Origin: Kaistia soli DSM 19436
GTDB taxonomy: Bacteria > Pseudomonadota > Alphaproteobacteria > Rhizobiales > Kaistiaceae
DNA: 64,000 nucleotides
Direction: 5' to 3'
Assembly (NCBI RefSeq): GCF_900129325.1
Contig: NZ_FQUP01000011.1
Location: forward strand, 1 to 64,000
The notes beneath the pieces were generated by a model that searched no databases, was not told the origin of the DNA, and saw only the letters and a program-made list of their open reading frames with translations. Position numbers and translations under genes: made by a program. How positions within the stretch are numbered: the stretch's first letter is position 1; each line of letters begins with the position of its first letter. This document shows, piece by piece, positions 8,676 to 18,000 of the stretch.

Positions 8676-9221
8676 CTAAGGGTTCCTCGGGTACAGGCGG
8701 ACCATTTCGTCGTTGATTTCTGCCCACGTGAACTTGTTGAGCGGGCTGACGGGGCCCTTTGCTTGAACATGCGGCCAGTCCTTGATGGACCTCCAGCGTC
8801 CGCCGGCCGTAAGGTCTAGTTGCTCGGCCTGATCAGCGTAGAGACGATAGCCGTTGATGCCATTCACCGTCCTCGACGTGCTCCATTCTGCAACTCCGCC
8901 GACGAGCCAGAAGCAATCGAGCGCAAGACCCCACTGATGCCAACTTGCGCCAGGAAGTGCGTTCGTAACCGGATCTCCGTGCTGCGCACCTACTTCATCG
9001 AGGATCTCGGCAATATAGTTCGCTCCGCTGTTGTTCAGCCTGGCAATCGCCGCAGTGATCTCCTCCTTCGAGCGCGACTGCCGCCAATACCGGGCCTGCT
9101 GCCACGGATCCCTCACGCCCTCGTTGGGACGCATCTCGGCACCGTGTTGACTGCAGGTCTCCAGCAGTGTCTTGCACAGAGCACCAAACCCGGGATTAAG
9201 TAAGCTCAATTCAGCTGCCAT
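8676..9221 (-). CDS. M15-family peptidase (D-Ala-D-Ala carboxypeptidase/L-Ala-D-Glu endopeptidase type)
   Basis: 181 residues. The VanY/CwlK-type zinc site is readable: SWHQWGLALD gives His95 and Asp102, and DWPH gives catalytic Asp148 and His151. The upstream GVRDPWQQARYWRQSRSKEE is also family-typical. It cleaves peptide stems of peptidoglycan. There is no signal peptide, which fits a phage-type endolysin that needs a holin or lysis for release rather than a housekeeping periplasmic enzyme. The length is close to phage endolysins. It is the first gene of a pair with the lysozyme-like gene downstream. Confidence 0.82.
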   Translation of the reverse strand: MAAELSLLNPGFGALCKTLLETCSQHGAEMRPNEGVRDPWQQARYWRQSRSKEEITAAIARLNNSGANYIAEILDEVGAQHGDPVTNALPGASWHQWGLALDCFWLVGGVAEWSTSRTVNGINGYRLYADQAEQLDLTAGGRWRSIKDWPHVQAKGPVSPLNKFTWAEINDEMVRLYPRNP

Positions 9222-9316
9222 CTTTTTCCCCCTTACTTCGCTTTGACGACTACTGATATAATTGTGGCACCTGTTGCGATGTAATTCTGACTACACATAT
9301 ATGAATTCGAGTCGCT

Positions 9317-10336
9317 TTACTCAGACCAATCGAGCCGGTAACTCTTGGGCGCTCCATTCTCAGGGCCGTCAGACAAGACTAGAACATCGAGATGACCATC
9401 CGCGACTCCGAGCGGTAGGACCGCCTCCGGCTTGTCCGGGCTGTCGTTTCCATGGATCGAAAGCGGAAGCTGAAGGAGCTCGCTTGCTTGGTCAGACCCC
9501 GGGCTCCAGCGGAACAATCGATAAGCTCCTTCAGCCATATGGTCTTTCTTCTCGTTGCCGACCGGTCCCGCCAAAATCAGGACGTCGTCACCAACCGTGG
9601 CGAGGTCGCGCACACCCTTTCCGATGCCGAGCGAAATCTTGTGGACCTCCGTGCCCGCCGGGAGCGGTGCTCCTTTAAAGAGAGTCGACAGCGGCAGCGA
9701 CAGGATCGCGGCCTTGCTCTTGTCGACGCCGAGAACCGGGCCGCGGAAACCGATATAGGCCGTATCGCCGGAGACCGTCACGCCTTCGATGGTCAAACCA
9801 TTGTCGGCAAGTTCGTGGTCGGCGAAAAGCTTGAGATCAGGATCGGCGAGAATTATCGAACGCAGGCTCGCCGCATCGCTGATCTGCCAGCTGTCGCCTT
9901 CGGGGACGATTCGGAAGAAGTGACTATCGGCCTTCAAACGGGCGGCGCTTTCTGGGTCCGGCGCGCCGGTTCGAGGTGCTCCAAACGACCCGATCACGTA
10001 AAATGCGCCATCGGCGAAGGCCGCGCCTTCGCCGTCCAGTTCGACCGCCTTGCCGTCAAAGTGATCGGAGATCAACGGCAGCAACGCCCCCGCGACGATC
10101 GCGCCACCTTTCAGAGTCACCCACTGTGCGAATTGAGTCTCGTCGTCGATCAGAAGGCACAGACGCGCGTCGTCTTCTTCCGGCTCACAGGCAATACCGC
10201 TCAGGTCCTCCGCCGGCTTGTCCTTCTTGCCGTGCAGAAACCCTGTCACGGTCCATGACTGCGCGTGAGCAACAACGGGAACCAATATCGCGCCGGCGAG
10301 CAGGAGCGCCACGGCGGAAAGCGGCATGATCCTCAT
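9317..10336 (-). CDS. secreted DUF3616 protein
   Basis: 339 residues. A Sec signal peptide (MRIMPLSAVALLLAGAILVP ... AHAQ) sends it to the periplasm. The mature part matches the DUF3616 pattern as I know it: LSGIACEPEEDDARLCLLID near the start, then repeats of beta strands such as GEGAAFADGAFYVIGSFG and NGLTIEGVTVSGDTAYIGFR, compatible with a beta-propeller. Function unknown. GGAGG 9 bases before ATG 10336 supports the start. It lies between the peptidase pair and the lipoprotein pair in the same direction, but with gaps of 95 and 242 bases, so an independent promoter is likely. Confidence 0.78.
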   Translation of the reverse strand: MRIMPLSAVALLLAGAILVPVVAHAQSWTVTGFLHGKKDKPAEDLSGIACEPEEDDARLCLLIDDETQFAQWVTLKGGAIVAGALLPLISDHFDGKAVELDGEGAAFADGAFYVIGSFGAPRTGAPDPESAARLKADSHFFRIVPEGDSWQISDAASLRSIILADPDLKLFADHELADNGLTIEGVTVSGDTAYIGFRGPVLGVDKSKAAILSLPLSTLFKGAPLPAGTEVHKISLGIGKGVRDLATVGDDVLILAGPVGNEKKDHMAEGAYRLFRWSPGSDQASELLQLPLSIHGNDSPDKPEAVLPLGVADGHLDVLVLSDGPENGAPKSYRLDWSE

Positions 10337-10578
10337 TTGCGTAGACCTCCAGGCTCAGGCCAGTTGATGACTCGAAGCTTAGGGGCCGGCCTCCCCACAG
10401 ACCGCACAGAAATCAGCAGACGACAGAGATCCCGAGATCTCACCTATGTCTTACTTCGAGCAACGAAAGAGTTGCTGTGAGCGCCGAACCTTCTTCGGAA
10501 TATTCCCCCGCAGTCTTGCGCAAAGCAGAAGGGCAATTCGCCCGCTTCTTTCGAGATGTCCCGTCCAAGTCCAGGAAT

Positions 10579-10944
10579 TCAGCGAGTTCCAAGTGCCGGC
10601 ATCGGTAGCCCGCCAATCCCAACCGTACCGAGCGCAGCGTTCACGGCGCCCCAAACCACGTCGGTGATCGCATTCCAAGCGCGCTGCAGCGTGATCATCG
10701 TGCGTTCGGCCACGGCCCGTGCGAAATTCCGCGCCATGGTTTTCAGCTGGTCGTCGAAGAATCGCAACATCTCAGCATCGAGTTGTCCGGTGATCCCGCC
10801 TTCCGCGATTAGTGCAGCCTGAGCCGCAAGGCGCCTGGATTGATTGCGTGCGAATGTGGAGATTGCCTGAAAGCCGGTCGTGATCTCTCCGCGGAGGGCG
10901 TCCACGATGTCACCAGCCAATTGGTCGATGTTGATAGTCGCCAT
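10579..10944 (-). CDS. small amphipathic helical protein of unknown function
   Basis: 121 residues. GAGGAGG about 10 bases upstream marks ATG 10944. The sequence is nearly all helix: DQLAGDIVDALRGEITTGFQ, a long charged helix, then a more hydrophobic C-terminal stretch (WNAITDVVWGAVNAALGTVG IGG), which could associate with a membrane though it is short for a classic transmembrane helix. No family recognised with certainty. It starts 15 bases after the lipoprotein gene ends and is surely co-transcribed with it. Small helical proteins paired with a small lipoprotein and near an endolysin-like peptidase recall phage lysis modules, but that is only context. Confidence 0.65.
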   Translation of the reverse strand: MATINIDQLAGDIVDALRGEITTGFQAISTFARNQSRRLAAQAALIAEGGITGQLDAEMLRFFDDQLKTMARNFARAVAERTMITLQRAWNAITDVVWGAVNAALGTVGIGGLPMPALGTR

Positions 10945-10959
10945 GGACAGCGTCCCTCC

Positions 10960-11463
10960 TCAGCGTTGCAGCGCGGTCTCAACAACCAGAACCTGCTCCA
11001 CCGAAGTCTCGTGAGCATTCTTGAAGGCCGCGACTTCCAGCGCGTTGATGCCGTTTTGCCGGTTCTCCTGCTTCATCCTCTGAAGGTTGTCGACAATGGC
11101 CTGAAGGGCGCCCGGAGAGGAGTTTGCACAGCCATCCGGATCATCACTGCATACTTCGGAGAGCCTCCCGGACAACCGACGCCCAAGGTCCGGCACATCA
11201 CGCGCCGCCGCACGCAGGCGCAAGGCGTCGAACTTGCCGATGATCTCGTCGTAGGTGGACGCGAGCTTGGGATAGCGCGCGGCGCTCGCGCCTCCCGATA
11301 CCTCGCTGAAGAGGATGAGCGCCTGCTCGTTGGCAGCGTTCACGCCACTGACGATCCCGGCATCATAGGCAGGCGTGAGCGCAACCGTGCATCCGGCGAG
11401 CGTCAAGATGACGCCAACCAACAGGGCGCGGAAGAACAGCTGTCGATTTGATACTTGCGCCAT
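10960..11463 (-). CDS. small lipoprotein
   Basis: About 167 residues from ATG 11463, preceded by GGTGAG; an in-frame GTG at 11475 is the alternative. The N-terminus has a lipoprotein signal: hydrophobic VGVILTLAGC with the lipobox cysteine. The mature part is helical (YPKLASTYDEIIGKFDALRL ... ALQAIVDNLQRMKQENRQNG), with one likely disulfide pair in CSDDPDGC. Residue +2 after the lipobox Cys is Thr, which favours outer-membrane sorting. Function unknown. It forms a two-gene operon with the helical protein that follows. Confidence 0.72.
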   Translation of the reverse strand: MAQVSNRQLFFRALLVGVILTLAGCTVALTPAYDAGIVSGVNAANEQALILFSEVSGGASAARYPKLASTYDEIIGKFDALRLRAAARDVPDLGRRLSGRLSEVCSDDPDGCANSSPGALQAIVDNLQRMKQENRQNGINALEVAAFKNAHETSVEQVLVVETALQR

Positions 11464-11694
11464 ATATTTGCTCACCCGAATTATAAAATAAGAGCGAGAA
11501 AGGCAACTAAGGCACGACTATCGATTACCACACCTCTACCATACTTTCAATCATTCGGAGCGACGTCCGCAACCCGCTGCTCAAAGCGATCGATGATCGC
11601 CCACCACGAGAGAAGCGATCAGCAGTCGATTCAATTGGCAGTGTATTCGCATACGGCGAAACCGACCCGCCGTGTGACCTCAGCACTCCATGAA

Positions 11695-12123
11695 TTAAGG
11701 AAGGAGGTCAGTTACTGCGCGTCCACTGCCATCCATTGCCAATGGAAAGCTTGAATGCTCGTGGACGATTTTCCAAATGCCGGCGTTGCGCTTCAACACG
11801 ATGGTTCGCCGGCTCCAAGAGTCGACCTTTGTGCCATCGGTCTTGATGCCAGTCATTCGCGACAGCCCAAATGCGACGGCAAGATCGCCCTCGATAATGA
11901 ACTGAGGATCAACTAGGTGGACTTTAACACCATCGCTCCAAGTCGCGAACCAGGCTTCTAGCGCTTCAATGTTCCGTGCCTGCTCGCCGCGATAGACGAG
12001 CGGTGGAGGAAGATCGAACATAACGACATCACTGCTCATCGCATTGACGTTAGCGCCAGCATCCCCTCGGGCAGTTGCGTCTTCCTGGTCCCGAATGACG
12101 GATAGCACATCTCCTTCAGACAT
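11695..12123 (-). CDS. SnoaL/ketosteroid-isomerase-like (NTF2 fold) protein
   Basis: About 142 residues. The pattern of YybH/SnoaL-like proteins is clear: an N-terminal helix VLSVIRDQEDATARGDAGAN, then MSSDVVMFDLPPPLVYRGEQ, EALEAWFATWSDGVKV, DLAVAFGLSRMTGIKTDG and WKIVHEHSS near the end. Such cone-shaped barrels can be isomerases, hydrolases or mere binding proteins; no substrate can be given. GGAG 7 bases before ATG 12123 supports this start over earlier in-frame ones (12129, 12159). It is a lone gene on the minus strand with an aldo/keto reductase remnant upstream on the other strand. Confidence 0.78.
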   Translation of the reverse strand: MSEGDVLSVIRDQEDATARGDAGANVNAMSSDVVMFDLPPPLVYRGEQARNIEALEAWFATWSDGVKVHLVDPQFIIEGDLAVAFGLSRMTGIKTDGTKVDSWSRRTIVLKRNAGIWKIVHEHSSFPLAMDGSGRAVTDLLP

Positions 12124-12815
<692 letters not shown>

Positions 12816-13055
12816 CGGGGCACTGATGCCGTTTGGAAGTATTTCGGGTGGCTATGGCATGTAGTCATGCAGCAGTCTGGCGCGCCAATCCGGCTTCTCC
12901 CGGAGAAGTCCGGTCTAGTCTGGCTCATCCCGACATATACCGGAACGTCGACAGACGCTGATGGGGTATGCAGCGGCATTCATAGGACGTGCTCGTCCCA
13001 GCCGACGGCGATTTGCCCCGCTCGGACGCGCATGGAGAACAGGGAGATCGCTTGC

Positions 13056-14678
13056 TCAGTTCGCGGCGATCAGGCCCGTTCCCGTTCGAATGAACGGCGC
13101 AACGACGTCTTTGCCGAAGAGCTCCGTAAAGTGAGCGATCATCCCTCGCATGATGTTGGCGCGTGCCTGCACGGAGACAAGGTGACGCGCCGAGGTCATA
13201 TAGGTGTAGGCGATCGCGTGGTGCGCGCCTTCGGAACCAGCGGCTAGCAGCACCTTTTTGATTGCCTGTGGCAGCTTCTGGCCCGGTGGTGTGACCAGCA
13301 CGGCACAGAGCACGATGAGATCGGGCGTGTTGTGCGGACTGTCGAAGGAGAAGACAGCCGTCGCGGCTTTCAACCTCTCGCGGTCGTCCGCCGCAAGGAG
13401 CGCGATGCATTTCAGGACACGCATATGGAGCTCGAACTCGGAAGCCGGATCTGCCATTTCGATGCCGCGGTCGAAGAAGGCCAGCGCGGCATCGAAGTCA
13501 CCGCGTGCCTGGCGCAATTGGCCCAACACCGGCAACGCGGCGGGCGAATCCGCCATGCGGGCGAAGGCCCGCTCCGCGAGATCCTCGGCCAGCTCAAGAT
13601 GGCCGCGATCAACGAAATAGAGCAGCTTGGCAGCGGCCAGCATCAAGAGCGGATTGGTCTCGACGAGGGGCAGGCAATCCAGAACGACGGCTTCGATTTC
13701 GCTCTCGATCTCGTCGCGCTCATCGCGGCCGATGCCGGTGAAGGGATTGGAGAGGACAAGGCGCGCAAACAGATGCAGGCACCACTGTAGGGCGATGTCC
13801 GCGCTGGCCGGATTCTGCGCCCGCGCCTCTCGGAGTTGCCGGCCCTTTTCCAGCCATCGCGGATTGGACGCCGACAACAGCGTTGACGCCCGGCGCATGC
13901 GGATTTCGAGCGGCTGGTCGACGGGCCCGCCAAGCCCCGCAGAAGCCTCACCGAGATTGTGTTGCAATGCCTCGACAATATCGATCGAGGCGCGTTCGAC
14001 CTCCGGCATGAGCGCGGCCGCGGTGTCACGGTCGAACTGGAGCGGGAAAGCACGAATAATGCGCCGTGACTGCCACTCTCTCAGGGTGGCGGTGCAATCC
14101 AGCCGCGCCCCGTTGTCCTTGAAGCTCACCTTCAGGACATAACGCACGCCTTGTGCAGCTACACCCTCTTCACGCCCCATGACGATCACTGTCTCGCCTG
14201 CACCGAGCCGGTTCGCGATCCGATCGCGGATCTCCTTGGTGACGGCGTCAGCAAATTCGGCAAGGCGCCCGTCCTGTGGCGGAACGACAGCGACGATTGC
14301 CAGCAGTCTGCTGACTGGGGCGGGATCGTGCCTCGGTACAGCGGCCGGCCGCCCGTTGGCGATCCAGACATAGCCCTCGCCATATTGCGTGGCGATGAAA
14401 CGGGGCGACCTTGCGCTATCCCCGAGCTTGGTCCGTAGGCGGTTGACGAGAAAATCGACGTTGCGGTCGGACGCATCCGTCTGGGTCAGCGCGATCGCAT
14501 CCAGCAATTGACTGCGCTGCATCAGGCGGTGCGGGTTGCGCGATAACGCGAGAAGAAGGGCGCGCTCGCTACGCGTAAACCTGATCTGCTCCCCCGCCCG
14601 ATGGGCGAACAGGCAGGTATCGTCCAAGACAACGTCATCCAATTCCAAGCCACCGGCCTGCGGCATCCCACGTCCCAT
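13056..14678 (-). CDS. winged-helix (OmpR/CadC-type) transcriptional regulator with TPR-like C-terminus
   Basis: 540 residues from ATG 14678, chosen for the GGGAGGA upstream. The first about 100 residues form an OmpR-type winged helix (EQIRFTRSERALLLALSRNP ... RNVDFLVNRLRTKLGDSARS ... ATQYGEGYVWI) without a receiver domain. A middle region (LLAIVAVVPPQDGRLAEFAD ... VRYVLKVSFKDNGARLDCTA) resembles the TolB-like part of CadC-type regulators, and the rest is helical repeats. No clear transmembrane helix is seen, so unlike CadC it may be soluble. It faces the autotransporter gene, from which it is divided by 363 bases, and is the likely regulator of it (inference). Confidence 0.8.
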   Translation of the reverse strand: MGRGMPQAGGLELDDVVLDDTCLFAHRAGEQIRFTRSERALLLALSRNPHRLMQRSQLLDAIALTQTDASDRNVDFLVNRLRTKLGDSARSPRFIATQYGEGYVWIANGRPAAVPRHDPAPVSRLLAIVAVVPPQDGRLAEFADAVTKEIRDRIANRLGAGETVIVMGREEGVAAQGVRYVLKVSFKDNGARLDCTATLREWQSRRIIRAFPLQFDRDTAAALMPEVERASIDIVEALQHNLGEASAGLGGPVDQPLEIRMRRASTLLSASNPRWLEKGRQLREARAQNPASADIALQWCLHLFARLVLSNPFTGIGRDERDEIESEIEAVVLDCLPLVETNPLLMLAAAKLLYFVDRGHLELAEDLAERAFARMADSPAALPVLGQLRQARGDFDAALAFFDRGIEMADPASEFELHMRVLKCIALLAADDRERLKAATAVFSFDSPHNTPDLIVLCAVLVTPPGQKLPQAIKKVLLAAGSEGAHHAIAYTYMTSARHLVSVQARANIMRGMIAHFTELFGKDVVAPFIRTGTGLIAAN

Positions 14679-15041
14679 CCGAATTCCTCCCACTGCCGGT
14701 CGACGTGGCAGCCACAATCCGAAACATAAGCTCCCAGAATGTCCCAAGCTCGAGATTGGGTCGAGGGGACAGCGCACTTCGTCGGGGCACTTAGTTGCGC
14801 CGCTGGCGCGCTACCCGAGCCCGCCGACCGAACGGAAGTCGATACCACCGGGTGCATCGTCGGCATCACGAGGACAGGTCAGATCAGGATCTGGACCTCC
14901 GAGGGGATGGCGTTTTCAAATATCAGACAAACAATCGCCTGCTATAGGGCCGGTCTTAACCAAGAAAGGCCGCACCGACGAAGTGTTCGGCCGTCCAGTC
15001 CTTCCCCTCTGCACCCAGCCTGCCTGCGATCGGAGCCCATC
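14679..15041. other. divergent promoter region between TPR regulator and autotransporter
   Basis: 363 bases without a convincing gene. It must carry the start signals for both divergent genes. I saw no strong palindrome here and do not assign promoter boxes. Confidence 0.5.
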
Positions 15042-18000
15042 ATGCCGCATTCCAAAACCCACCCGATCCAGCATCGCACGGGCTTCATGATGCTGGATGC
15101 CCCGAGCAAAAGTCTGCAACAGGACGGATGGTTGATACGCTGTCGACGCAGCCTGTTGACGGCTGCCGCGATCCTGTCGGCGGCCGCAGCGGGCATGCTG
15201 GTCTCCGGTCCGGCGCTCGCCGACAACTGGAATGTTTCCGATTCGAATAGCCTCTACCGCGCCGTGTCCAATGCCAGGAACGGCGACACGATCACTTTCA
15301 CGTCGAACATCACGCTGACGTCGAATCTCACTTATTTGTCGAAGAACGTCACCATCAATGGCGGCAACTACACGCTGTCGGGGGGCGGTCAGTATCGCGG
15401 CTTCTCGGTCGAGCCGAACCCGAACATCCAGCCGGGTCCAATCTCGGTTGCCATCAACAATCTGACCATCGCCGACACAAAGGCAGTCGGCGGCAAAGGC
15501 GGCGACTCCTACGCCGGAAACTCCAATGGCGGGCTCGGCGGCGGCGGCGGCGGTGGCGGGGCGGCTCTTGGTGGTGGCCTCTATGTCGGTCCGGGCGCCA
15601 ATGTCATAGTGTCGAACGTCGCTTTCGCCAGCAACCATGCTACCGGCGGCGAGGGAGGCAGCATTTATAGTGCGCTTGGTTCGTATGGCGGCGGCGGCGG
15701 TGGAGGCTCGACCGGCGATGGCAGCAATGGCCGGGCCCTGGGCTATGGCGGCCCCGGCGGCTATGGCGGGGGTGGCTACGGCGGCAGCTCCTCCGGGGTC
15801 GGCTCTTATACGGCGGAGGCCGGTTCGACCGGAGGCGGCGGTGGCGGCGGTGGTATCAACAATTTCAGCGGCGGTGCCGGTGGATTTGGGGGTGGCGGGG
15901 GTGCCGCTGGCGCTCAGGCCTGTTGCGACGGCCAGGGAGGCTTCGGCGGAGGCACCGCCCGAAGCCGGGCAGGCGGCGGTGGCGCGGGTCTCGGAGGTGC
16001 GGTCTATGTTGATCCGAAAGGCAGCCTTACGCTGGCCGGAACGCTCAACGTTGCAGGCAACTCCGTCGCCGGCGGTGCGGGCGGTCGCTACACAAACGGC
16101 GTGCAGGCAGGCTCGGGCCAGGGTTATGGCAGCGGCATCTTCTATTCGGGCTCGGGCTTTCTGACATTAGCGCCTGGCCTCGGCCAGATCCAGCGCGTCA
16201 GCGATGTAATCGCAACGCAGGATGGCATTACCGGGGGGCGCGGCGATGGCTTCTACATCGTCAAGAATGGCTCAGGGACCACGGTCCTGACCGGAGCCAA
16301 TGCCTATGCCGGCCTGATCATCGTCAACGCTGGCACGCTGCAGGGCAACACGACAAGTCTCGTCAGCGATATCCGCAACGATGCCTCGCTGGTGTTCGAC
16401 CAGGCGACCGACAGCAGCTTTAGTCACCAGATTACGGGCAATGGAGCCCTGAGCAAGACCGGGGCCGGCGCACTCACGTTGACGGGGTATAATTATTACC
16501 TTGGTGCAACCGAGGTCAATCAGGGCGCGCTCCTGATCGGCGCGTCGAAGGCTCTTTCCCAATATACAGCCGTCACGCTGAATGGCGGCCTGCTCGGCGT
16601 CGAGAGCGGTACGGCGAGCATCGGCAATGCGATCACGATGGGCTCTGCTGCGGGCAGCGGGCTCTATGCCGGCACCGGCGGGCAACTGATCGTGAACGGC
16701 GTGGTGAGTGGCAGCCCGCTGGTGAAATCAGGCGCCGGCGAAGTGACACTCGGCGGTTCGAACACATTCACGGGCGCGACGGTGACCGGCGGTGTTCTCA
16801 GGTTCACGACTGACGACAATCTCGGCACAGCGCTCGGGCAGATCACCGTCTCCGGCGGCGGCAGCGTCGGGACGACCGACGTCGTCCCGGCCGACTTCAC
16901 CATCAGCCGGCCGCTGAACGTGGATGGCAGCGGTGGAGTCAACGTCGCCCTGCATCCGGTCATCTGGTCGGGGCCGATCTCGGGTGCCGGAACCTTCGTC
17001 AAGAGCGGTCCGGGCGAGCTCTGGCTGGCCGGCACCAACACCTATTCGCGTGGTACGGACATCGTCGGCGGAACGATACGGGTCGAAGCCGACGCGGCGC
17101 TCGGAGCCTCGGGTACGAATATCAACCTCTCGGGCGGCGCGCTGCGCGCATCGCAGAGCTTCAAGACCCAACGCGGGGTCTCGCTCGGCAAGTTCAACGG
17201 CACGTTCAATGTCGACCCTGGTCAGCGGCTTGAGCTCGCCGGTCCGGTCAGCGGCGCCGGCCTTGCCAAAGTCGGGCCTGGAACCCTCGCGCTGACCAGC
17301 GACGTCAACAGCTACAATGGGCCAAATTATGTGAATGGTGGCGTGCTCGAGGGGAGCAGCAGCTCGATCCGCGGCAACATCATCTTCGATACAAACGTAG
17401 ACAACACGGTCGCGCGATCCGTGCGCTTCCAGCAGTCGTGGGACGGATACTATGTCAATGCCATCTCCGGCCTTGGCGCCGTCATCAAGGCCGGCGGTGG
17501 GCGGCTGACACTGACCGGTACCAACACCTATACGGGCGGCACCACGGTCGAGGGCGGCACCCTCCAGGGCAATACCAACAGCCTGCAGGGCGATATCCTC
17601 AACCAGGCGTCGGTGGTGTTCGCGCAGGGCTTCGATGGCACCTATGCCGGCAACTTGACCGGCCCGGGCACGCTCACCAAGAACGATGGCGGCCGGCTCA
17701 GCCTGACGGGCAATGATTCCGCCGGCGGGACGGCGATCAATGGCGGCACCCTCGCCGTCAATGGCAAGCTGACCAGCGATGTCGTCGTCAACACCAACGG
17801 CATCCTGGCCGGTGCCGGCAATGTCGTCGGCAATATTGATCTCAAGGGAGGGACGATCGCGCCGGGCAACTCGATTGGAACTGTGCATGTCAGCGGCGAT
17901 CTCGAGATGGAGCCGCAGTCCGACTATCACGTCGAGATCAACGGCACGTCGAGCGACCGGATCGAGGTCGGCGGCAAGGCGACGATACTCTCCTCGCGCT

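Noticed and set aside
13056-14678. Calling the regulator a two-component response regulator
   Set aside because: It has the OmpR-type winged helix but no receiver domain with a phospho-acceptor Asp.
15520-16010. Possible CRISPR-like or tandem DNA repeat
   Set aside because: The repeats are GGC/GGT codon runs of a glycine-rich protein, irregular in unit and spacing.
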